Below are positions 48,301 to 60,300 of a DNA stretch of 64,000 bases, one piece after another. The stretch is taken from positions 1 to 64,000 of the IMG/VR virus record IMGVR_UViG_3300030104_003662; one strand, written 5' to 3'. Each line of letters opens with the position of its first letter. Position 1 is the first letter of the stretch. The translations under genes were made by a program, and so were the position numbers. Source of the DNA: a virus. The notes below the pieces were generated by a model. It did not search any database. It was given only the letters and a program-made list of their open reading frames with translations, and was not told where the DNA came from.

Positions 48301-51300
48301 ATAGATGAAGATTCATCTAACCATTTGTCAGTAGAATACTTGATGTCAAGGGGCCGTGTACTTTCATTCAATGAAGATGATAACGGTAACTCAAACCTAC
48401 TCGCTTATGGTATTATATCCGATATAGCGGGTGCTAGTGTCAGTGCAAAAGGTGACGGTGCTCCTGATTCTCACATTGTTAAGGAAATAATGCCCGGTGC
48501 ACCTGTCGTAACAATGATGCTAGGTGGTCCGGGTCAAGGTGCAATCAACACGAAAGAGACTTGGGAGCCTAGCCCTACCGCTCGCCTTGCTTGGAATACA
48601 AGGCGTGATTGTGTTACCGAAGTAAGCGCAGTCGACACAAGTGGTCGCACTGTAACGACTTTACCTCTTAACAACCGCTCTACTGATTTACAATCTTGGG
48701 GTACATACTGTTTCCCTAAAGTCGGTAGAATATATCTTGAATTGCCAAGAACTGATGTAAACGAGCCGATTAGATTTGCTTCGGCAGAGTATTCTTCAAA
48801 GACAGGGGTTTTGTTTAACTTTGCATCAGGCACTACTCACTTAGGTTCAGGTAAGTTTGTATTGGCCGACGGTAGTGAAGCAGTAGGCTTTGCTGCTTGG
48901 GTCAGTGCTACTGGAATAAGCACAGGTCATAAATTACATGTTGATGATAAGTTCCTTGAGGAATCCATGTGTAACGACGGTACTACTGTCAATGATAGAC
49001 TATTCCAAACATTAGACAGCGTACAGCACGATTACCAATTGGGTACACAGTACGCCAGTACTCGTGCTTTAGTAGAGATACCTTTGTTTGAAGAGTTCTT
49101 CTTTGACAACCCTGACAAGGGTATATTCCCCGGCCCTGATAACAGTATGAAAATACATGTCGACGCTACACATACTGCAAGTAACTGGGCACCAAACCCA
49201 GTAGGTAGAAGACATGACGAAATTGCAACGCAAGACCCTGAAATCTTTGGTGCATTTTCCTACAGCATATCTAGTGACAGTCACAGGTCAGGGACTAAGA
49301 TTACTGCTCCGTTTACTGATACAAGCGCTCCGATTTTAATTCATGTAGAAGATGCAAGCATATTCCCTATACCTGATGCTGCCCCTGTCACCGTTGCTGG
49401 TGTTGACGGTAGTGCAAGGTATCGTAGGGCATTCTTGCCGAGCGGAGAATGGGTGCTCTACACTGCTAGAGACACAAGTGCTAACACAATTACAGCGGCC
49501 TCTGCGTCTACTGCTGGTGGCAACTGGGCAATGAGTAAGAACTTCGTCAAGGAGTTTGCAGTTGGTGCACAACTTACTCCGGCTCCGGGCTACCAAGATA
49601 TGAATTACACTCCTATTGCTGACAACCCTCTGCTTAAGAGTGCTGGATATGAAGGTAGGCGCTCTTTCTACTATGACCGCTCCAATGTAATGACACAAGG
49701 TGGTAATGTAGACTATGGTATGAGGCAATATGTCAGTGCAGTAGAGTTTAGAGCAGGGCCTCGTGTTAACCCTCATCTCGATAGAATACAGAGCGGTAGA
49801 GCCAAAGGGGTAGTACAGGCTTGGGCTAGTGGTGCTCCGACCCTTTTGTATATGAAAGATGCCAGTTTATTTCCTGATAACATAGCCGGAGTAGATGACT
49901 ATAGCGGTTATCGCTACCGCCTTGCTTGGGCACCAAGTGACTTTAGTTTGACTGGTTGTTCCTATAACAATGCTAAACTCATAACACATTCGTCGTCTAC
50001 CTTGGTCGCAGTCGGTATGGCTGTGAGTGGAGATGGTATACCTGTTGGAGCAACAGTTGAAGCAGTTATCAGTAATACTACTTTTGATTTATCGGTCGCT
50101 ACAACCGGCGGCTCTTTGAGTAGTAAGACTTTGACAATTACTTCAAACGGAGTTATAACTCATGCTCATTATAATATAAAATCTGACAATTTGCTAACTT
50201 TGACTCAGCGAGATGACGCTTTTCAACCAGCATCCGGTGACGAAGTTACACTAGTAGATATGCATGCAAGTCCTACTACGATATATCCCGAAGTCAAAGA
50301 AGGTGTATTCTTAAACAAATCTTGGGCTTATCCGTATGCTCCGGGTGGATTGCGTGACGGTGACACCGTTTGGATGAACATGCATTACACCAACCCTCAT
50401 GCGATTGAGGGACTGTTTGCTAAGAGCAGAGGCACACTCAACGAAGGCGAAGTATGGACTGGGTTCAACGGAGGGGGCGGAGCGTTTGCTGCTAATCCAA
50501 GGAACAGTATACCTATGGAGAACTTCTTGATAGGTAATAGTTGTACAGAAACGGCTCAGAACTTTGTTCAACATGTTAACAAAACGATTGAGTTAAATTA
50601 CGAAGCACTTGGATTATACGCCGAGTTCACAGTAGGTGGCGCTTCGTATAATAACGACCCGACAATTACTCACACTTCTTCTACTGCAATTGTGGTAGGT
50701 ATGGGAGTAAGTGGTAGTGGTATACCTGACGGCGCTACTGTGGCTACAGTAACCGACGCTACTCACTTTGAGTTATCTGAGGCTACCACTGGCGGCTCTA
50801 AGTCTAGTCAAACTTTGACATTTACATCTAATACACCTGCACCGACTGTCGCTTACCTAGACCCTTATCAATCTACAGAAGAGCATGCCCGTGTATTGCT
50901 GTATGATGTAGCGCATGACCGTGAGTTCATTGCCTTCCAAGACCTATGGATGCAGGTACAGAGTAGCGCTGATGCCACCAAGATAGGGGCTGCACCAGCC
51001 CACACTGCCGGTGCAATTGTGCACGATGATGGCAATTCAGGTTCTTGGATAGATGTAGCCGCCGGTTTCCCAAGCGAAAGTAAATACCTTGCTCCGACTA
51101 ATGGCTCCGATTTTATGGAGGCTGCTTATTCTCATAAGAGTACATGGAATGCTAGTACAGGTACTATACTTTCACCACATGCACCCGATGTAGGTACAAA
51201 GTATGCAACAAATGGCGCTATGCCAAGGACTAATGATGCTGTTATCAATTCTGACGACGCTATTCTAAAGCATAAGCAGATTGACAAAGACTCAAGAGAA

Positions 51301-54300
51301 GCCTCGACATTCTTTGATACTCCCGATGGTACAAGAGCGATACCAGCATTCCTTGCACTGAAAGGGATTAGAAGCAGTACCTCTGACCTAAGCGGGCATG
51401 AAGAGGCAAGATTGAATGAACTAGACCATTGGACTCAGATGGACTTCGTGCGCCGGTTAACAGTAGACTTTGGAGAGGTAGCACTTAGAGACGGTGTAAC
51501 AGACATAGAAGCAGCAGCAAGAGAAGTTGTTCGCTTAGTTAACCAAGCGGGTGCAAAGAATGGTCGTACTCACGCTAGAAGACCTGCTGACCAGTATTTA
51601 GGCGAAAGTGAAAAGTTTGATTTATCTTCACCCGGCGTAAAGGCTGGCGGATTCAGTATGGGCTTTGACCCAAGTGCTGCTCATATCAATGCTGACTTTG
51701 CAGCAACTGGTTCTACACACGACCCGGCTCCGTTTTGGGATATTAAAAGAGGATTCTCAAGTCACGACAGAGGTACGCATATGGGGTATGTTCGTGCCCA
51801 TCTTGGTAGAGTAGTTCTCGATTCTGACGGTAACAAAGGTTACTCTATCGTTATACATTCTACGATACCGGGCGCAGAAGGTAGAAACTTCTGTACTTGG
51901 TTAGATAACAGCCGTGCTCAAACACCTTATCGCCCTCAGTACCTCATTGGGCACGGTGGTAGATTCCGTAATTATTGGTGCCAACCTGATGAAATGACTG
52001 GTGAAAACATGCACCCTGCACCTATGCCTATCAATAGATTCGGTAGACCGTTCGCACCAATTACAACTTTGAAAGAATACTTACCTCCCGAAGAAACTCT
52101 TGCTTCTTTTAGCAATAATCTGAGTATAGGTCCTGAAATAGTGATTGGTTCAACACAGTCTGCTGATACCTTTAGAGAAAACGCTTCGGGTAGGAATAGT
52201 AATACAGTTATAGATGAATCGTTTGAAACCAAAAGCCCTTCATCTACACTTGTCGATGGATTGAGAACAGGTACTTCTGCTAAGTCTCGTATTAACTTCG
52301 GCGGTATGACTCAAGCAGGTATACCCGGCTGGTCTCCTGATGCTGGTAAATGGGGGATGGGCAGAGACGGAGAAGACTCTCGTTACCAATCAGTATACGG
52401 TAACGCTTCTAACGCCGCTACTGCTATGCTAAATAGTACAATATACGATACCGATAACAAAGTTGGTTATATTCCTAAAGATGATATGAAGCCCCGTAAC
52501 ATAGGTGACGGTAACATTTACGGTATTCGTTTAGTAGACCACCGAGGCGATAATCATACTGTTAGGATGATATACAAGCAGTATGGTAAGTCTTTTGCAA
52601 ATGATTTGACAATAGTACCTCCTACGATTGACGAAGAGATTGTTATTCACTTTGACGATAGAGATGTAGCACAAGGTGGATTCACAATTGGTAAGCACAT
52701 GGTAGGTACAGGAGAAGTCTGCGGTGAAAAAAGTGGAGGCACTGCTAAGCCATACAAAGGTAATCTTTGGAACAATTACCCTTCACCTGCTGTAGGAATA
52801 CATGTGACTGGTAACAAGGCTACTGATACCGGAGTAACTATGGATGTAACTTTCACTGCACCTTACAGTACAGGAGACACGCTAACTCACCCCGATGTAT
52901 TAGGTTATCTCGGATTCCCTGAGTCGGGAGTATTACAATTGACAGATGACGCAGGTACTAGTGGTGACCAAGGGATTACTATTCATTATACCAGTCGTTC
53001 TCATTACGACCACGACGGTGACACTGGTGCATCTAACAAGCATTACTTCTATGGCTGCACAGGTGGTCGTGCACTAACTACTAACGAAGGTATGCTAATT
53101 AGCCCAAGAATCAACTTCACAAGCGTACTCACTGACGAAGTGATTGCAGCAGCAGTTGAGTTTGCGATGGCTATGCCTGACCCGACAGACGATAGTATAG
53201 CAGCGACTAGTTTTGATTGCACAGGTATGTTTGCACCTGATGGTAAAACATTGGGAGAATGGGGAGTTAGCCCTACTGCGATACGAGTTAAAGCCAGTAG
53301 TAAGAGCAAAACGCCTCTAAGTAAATTATTCCAAGTATCAAGGAACAAAGATTGGGGGTTGGTCGAGGGTGCGAGTAGTGACGCCGTTGTATCTTCTAAA
53401 CACACTGGTGGGTTAAGCGATGTTGAAAGAGATGCAGGTACAAGGTTAGATGTAGGTTATATTCCTGAAACAGTGTTGCACATTACTACCCGTTACAAGG
53501 GTACTAATGCTAACACCGCTACTCCTATTCTAGTTGATAATCAGAATAACCCTGTTGACATATCCACATGGCAGAGGAACCTTCGTGGTGACAATTACAC
53601 AAGTGTAGCGGGCGACCACATTATACCAAAGGTAGACAGCCCTATGATTTTGAAAACCACCGATGATGGTACTCTAATAACAACCGCAAGTAGCACTTAC
53701 TTGTATTCAATATGCGTACCGGGTTCAGACCACGCACAGGCTTGGGGTGAGCGATTTACAATTTGGTGGGGTTCAGAAGAATACGCAGAGGTTGCTAGTA
53801 CGCCCGGAGCAGCAGTTGAAACTAAACTTACTTACGGGGCAGGTACAGGTGTTAGTGCCAACTTTGCTTCTTTCTGTCATGACAGCGACGATGAAGTTCT
53901 TATGCGAAACGGTGATGTCAAGAATGGCATGAAAACAGATGGTATTCGTAGGGCTGGGAGCAAAATGTCTAGTCCGTTCCTCTACTTTAGAGGAGGTAGA
54001 GATAGTCCCGACCATTGGGTACCACTTTACTTCGGTGGTGGTTTCAGTGGCGTTGTTATGGATATTAACGACGGTACTCAAAACGACTATGGTGATTTTT
54101 ACACGCACCCATACGCAGGTGGCCCTACAGGTTCTGCTGGTCTTCAAAATGTAGGAGAAATCGCCGGTTCCTACGCGTTACTCGATACTAACGCTATGCT
54201 GGCTATGTTTCCCGGTACACCTTACTTAGACGACCATAAAGGTAAAAATAATCCTCCTTTGTTTAATCAAGATAGCCTATTACCATTTGACATGGCGAAG

Positions 54301-57300
54301 GGTGCTAATACTAAGTTCACTGGACTTACTTATACAGATGGTAGCAACGCAGTCCACGCTAATTTACCTAGTCCAATTGTACTTAGATTTGCTCACCCTC
54401 ACGCTAGATATAGTGCTACGGGTAATACTGCTGACCAAACTATCTACATGGTATTTGGTCCCGGCCAAGCATTCCCGCACAATTCTGCTGCTTTTGAGCC
54501 ACAGGGTGCCAATATAGTTACGAGCGGTAATGGTTACAGTGCAGTGCCAATTTATACTGATGGTAGCACTGTCAGTCTTGAAACATTTTTACCTAACTCG
54601 TTGACTAATGGAGATAGCACCGTTGCCGGTTTGATAAACCATGCTAGTGGTGCCGTTATCGGACATTTACCTAGAACTACATTTTTCCAAATCAATAAAC
54701 TTTCAGCCTTTAATTACGATATGAACTGGGAGCCTACTAAAGGATTTCCAAGCGTTGCTGTAAGTGGTAGTACTACATTTGCACAAACTTACGATAGGGC
54801 ATTTTATTACGAAGGCTCTCCCTTTACATTTGGAGTAGCGTTACCACCAAGCGCTCATCCATTTAGCCATATATTTACTGACTCAAATGGTAACGCTCTT
54901 GAAACAAGTTATCACCCTGCTACAAAGAAGTCTTCTGTAATTTGGCACATGGATGGAGGCTATCATCCCGGCGGACATTTCCTTGATAACCATGTTAACA
55001 TAAATCCTAAACACGCTGTAGAAGGTGGTAGACTTGCTACAGGTAGTACTAATAAGCATAATGTATCTGCTTTCAGACCTTGTGGACTTTTGGCTAAAGC
55101 ATATTTAACTCAGTATGGAGGTTCACCTGATAATCAAGCGAATGATGACAATGTAGTATTGATAGACGCTACTCGTGTACAAAACGCAGAAGAATTAGGA
55201 GCAGTCATCAGTGCGTCTATCAACACATTCCCCGGTAAAGACCCACTCAAGGCAATAGGTGGTACCTTTTTGCCTTCAATGCAGAATGCTCACAAACAAG
55301 ATAGGTACGGCTGGGTACAGTTGGATATTGCTTCTTTTGAGCCAGCGAATAAACTGGTTGTCACTAACAATGCATCCCTTGAAACTTTACCTAAATACGG
55401 TTGGGTTCGCATTAGTGACGGTAATACCGCTGGATATGCACCTTATACTGACATAACTACTACTGCTACACTTACGGTTGCGGCTCAAGGTGACCCACAC
55501 GGTATGACTGAGAAACAAAAAGTGACTATTACCGCAGCAGATGGTACGGTAAGAATATATGTTTTGACAGATACTAACGCTGGAGGAGTTGCTACTGGGA
55601 CAGTATTGGTTTCTAATTCAGACACAGGTGCAGGTACAGCCGGAGATAGTCTAACAGGAGGCATAGCGGTTGGTATTAACTTTACAAGTGCTATCCAGCA
55701 TGATTATTTAGAACAAATCAAGACTGCAATAGAGCATGCTAACGGGCATGCTGGTAAAATTACAGTAACTGAAACAAGTACGAGTATTTTTACTTTAACC
55801 AACGCAGTTGCTGGTATTTCAGGCAATACTACGATTACAGAAGATGTCGCAAACCTTACGATTGCCGGGTTTAATGGAAATACTGGTTCAATCTTTTTAG
55901 GAAGAAGTGTTAACTCAACCGTACCGTCAGTGATTAATATCGTAGTGCCCGGTGCTGGTTATAGTGCAGCAACTGTTTCTACAAGCGGCGGTAGTGGTAC
56001 TGGGCTAACGCTGGCCCTCACAGTCGGAGGCTCCGGTGAAATTACTGGAGTTAGTATTGCTACTGCTGGTTCAGGTTATCAAGCAGGGGATTTAATAACG
56101 GCGGTAGGAGGCGACGGTGCTGGGAGAATTGATGTAGCAGGTTGTGCAAAAAGTACTTCTTTCATCAATCCTACCAATGATAGAGAAGTTACCGCTACTA
56201 GTGGGTTCAAGGCGTATGTTTGGGCGAAATCCGGTACACACCGATTGAATAATGATAACACGGTTACAACAAGAGACCATATTACCCAAGTTCACTACAA
56301 TGGGCTAATTGATGCAATAGACCGTACCAAGCCTGTAGGAGCAGTAGGCTGGGCTGGAGAAGCCTACTCTTACATGAACTCCTATACAGGTACACAAGTC
56401 GGCTCAGGTGTTTACCCTGCTGGATTAGGTGCTTGGCACCCATCCCTTGGTTTCAATCCATACGGTGCTGCTGAAACTTGTTTAGCGGCATCATCTCCAG
56501 TCGGAACAGGTGATACTGCTACTGCTACATTTTCAGATTATTGCGTCAACGGCTTGTCTTCTCGACACTTGATTGCGATTACTCACGAAAGTGAATTGCC
56601 TCTTATCGCTAAGGCTGACAGAGACGGAGTAACTTGTGCAGGTGACTGGTTGATGACGAAGGAGACTAGTAACATTATCAACGCAGGTACAATACAATGG
56701 GACACTTCTAAAGTTCACAACAAATCTCGTTACTTAGGCCCTGCGACTGGTGGTCCTCGTGTAGAAGCACAAGTGCATTCGGACTTTGTGAGGCCAACTG
56801 TTGCAGGGGATTATCCCGCCACTAGTGCAGCCGTAGCAGCCAATAAGTGGCACGATACAATAGCGTCGGGCAAAATGGTACAAGCCAACGCCTGTCTAAA
56901 TCCTACTGGTGATTTATTTTGGGATGAGAGCGTTGTTAAAGGCTCTAATTTCCATGAAGACTTTGGTACTTATGGCAAGGAATGTATAGGGGTAAGTGGT
57001 AGTGACGATTACTTGAACCCCGGTGCGTCGAGCACTGCTATGCCGCATAATGGATTATTCGGCTATTACAATACTCGCTCTGCTGCTCGTAATTTCTCAG
57101 CAGAACATGTGGTTTGGAAACGAATGGATGGCGGTAGTCTAACTATGCCAGCCGCTAATGCAAGAGGACTCGGTGCTATACCTTGGGTTAGGAGAAAAGC
57201 CTCTACTGGGCAATACTTACTTGAAGGTGAAAAAGTACTTGGTAATGTTAGGTTTAGTTTTGAATCAACTAATGCAGCAATGTTTCCAATCATACAGGCC

Positions 57301-60300
57301 CAAGAACTATCCCACCCTCAATTAGCAGAGCAGCACCCTATGGAAATCCGCAACGCACTAATGTTACCAAATGAGGAAAAGCAATTCCAAAGCATGATGG
57401 TGATAGACGATACTGGTCAAGAGCACCGACTTGAAGGTGGCTCTCCTCTAGGTACCGTTATCATGGATTTCAGACATGTAAGTGACAGAGAAATAGAGGG
57501 GTTGGCACCTGCACTTGCTGGTACAGGTGTTTCACCTAATATGAAAATCAGATTACCTAACCCTGATGAAATACCGGGTAACATTATCGTTAGGCCCGGA
57601 TTCGACCGTATACAAGCGTATCAAAGTGAAACTATAGGCTCAGGAGGTCTACAGCACCCGTCACAGCCTGTGCAGCATATTACTGACATGTTCGATAACA
57701 AGTATTCAGGTCCTAGGCTATGGCCTACTTGGGAAAATAACGGCTGGGAGCATTTAAGTCAAGACGGAGTAGATGTATCTTTGACCAAGAGCGATAATCG
57801 CTTGAAGTTCCCGGCTTCAACTGTAGAAGGGTGGCAAGACCATACTAGCAATTCTCCTCTCAAGACAGCATATGAGCCTCATGATAGAAACTTGTATTTC
57901 CATGTCACTCGTATGGGTGTATCTATGACTAACCGCGAGACATCTCAGTTGTTAACTTTCCAAAGTTATAGTGGTACAGAGATAAATGTAAACGCTACTC
58001 CCGAAGCAAGTGTATGGACCGACAGTAGTGAATTAAGCGGTGGTAGATATTTCCTAAGAGTGTACAATGAGACCACTAACGAAGGAGTATTGGCTTCTTA
58101 TACAGGCGTAGGTAGTGGTAAGTTCACAGGCGTAGTGTATAGCCCTGACTTTGCAAACTTCATAGCAGATACAGAGGCAGAAGGTCATATTCTAAAAGTT
58201 GTACCTTCTTACTATATGCCAGCGGGTAGCACTAGGTTCTTTGGCGCAAGACGACTAAGGGACCATAGTGAGTACAGCGGTGCTAGTCCTGATATGAAGA
58301 TAATTGATTGGTACACGCTATATGCTGCTTTACCTGCGAATACAGGTGCGACTACTAATCCTTCTATACCTTATAATCACATAATGACTCCTAAGATGAC
58401 ACCTATGCCTATACCTCGTATGGGTCACCATTACATTAGCCCGACAATGGCACTCATGCCCGGACATTATGCTCACCCGGCCTACCAACGCTTGTACGAG
58501 TTAAACCAAAGTTGTAGGACTTCTAATAATGCACCTTTGATTGACAGTCTCATTGGTACCAACGAAGGTACTAGAACCAGTACAACTGCTACATCCACCA
58601 CTCATGAATCGGGCCGTGACCCTTACATTTACTTCTCCGGTCCAACCGCTGCATTCTCACCATCTGATATACACGGCGGGGCATTCACTCTATTGACTGA
58701 GACTAAAATCAAATACGAAGGTTACGGAGTTGCTGCATCTCTAGGTGCTGCTGGTACTACTAACGCAGCAGGTGGGCACGAACTTGTATTAGAAGCAGGT
58801 GGGACTTATACTCTCAACAACCATTTCCCTGACCCTATGGAGGTCGGAGCCTATCAGATTGTGATACAGCCGAATGTATTTGCTCAACAAATCAAAGGTT
58901 TCCACTTAAACCATAGTACTGAGAACAAAGCGCCTTCTGAAAGCGGCACTAAAGTTGTAGAATTAACAGGGCAGCAAGTGAATACTGTAATTGCCATTGA
59001 GCAAGATGTTGACACAAACGGCGCATACAGTCTGATTTTAGCAGATGCAATAATGGCAGATGTCAGAGGTTGTGAAGTAATAATAAACGAAGTTATACTT
59101 GACATTGAACCTGATTCGGGTAGCCATTTCACTAATTTACCTACTTTGGCACTTTACAACCCACTTGGAGTTCAAGAGACTAGTTCACCTTCGCTTACTC
59201 GTAGAAGCCTACCTTACAGACCGGGTATGTTTAGCAGTGCTACGCCCGGATATACACTTACCGTACCTTGGTGGGGTATATTGCACAAAGATGGAGCAGG
59301 TGCAAGTGGTGCTGACAAGTTTAGACACCTAGAATGGCATAAGCCTGATAATTACTACGAACTTTGCAGAGCATCATACGGTTGCGTAGGCGCACAGTTA
59401 ACCCTAGGTGGTTATCCAACTTCTTTCCTAGACATTTACGAAGTCCATAAGCGCAACAGAAGTCTAAATCCTACTTGTGTAGTAATATCTAACAACGGCT
59501 CCTCTACAATAACAGTCGATGATAACTCTTTATTCCCAGTAGTACCTTATTATGGTGAAAAGTTAGAATACACCAAAGATGGTGTACGGTACACTGCTAC
59601 TTATGGAAACAGAACGGGTACTCTTGCTTATGCAACATTAGGTGCATCTGTTACATTCTCAACTGTCAGCGGTAGTGGTGAGTTTTGGGCTAACATTGCA
59701 ACAGGCACTATCATAAAACTGACTAGACCTTATGACAACCATTCCTCTGACAAAGTATTCACTGATTCGTTATCTAGTATAATTACAAGGGCTTTGCCTC
59801 AAATATCTAACGGCAGTAGAGATACAAACAGCCTACATGTACCTGATGCATATTTATGCATGTGGCATCCGAATCTCGGCAGACCATTCACTTGGTATAG
59901 TGACACTGCTGACGGTGGTACTCGTAATTTCTATACCAAGGCTGGAGCAGCAGATACACCTTTGGATAAGAAGCCTTACAATATGCTACCTGAGCACTTT
60001 GAGACAATTCATTATCAAGATTTCAATTATGTAGCGAGCAAAGGTCCATTTGGATTCGCTATGAGTTGGATAGCGCCACCCGGAGGGGGCACCAGTCCTA
60101 CAAACGCTGCTGACGGCATAGTTCATACAGCCGCAGTCATTGACCTCGATACTAATCTGAAACACCAAGGTGGAGTAGAAAGTAGTACAGAAAGTAGTGG
60201 TGTTTTGATTAATCACCCGTCAGGTGCCAGTAATACCTACAGCGTTAACACTACTAGTGCTATTCCTGTAGACGCAGTTGACCCTACTACTAAGTTCCAA

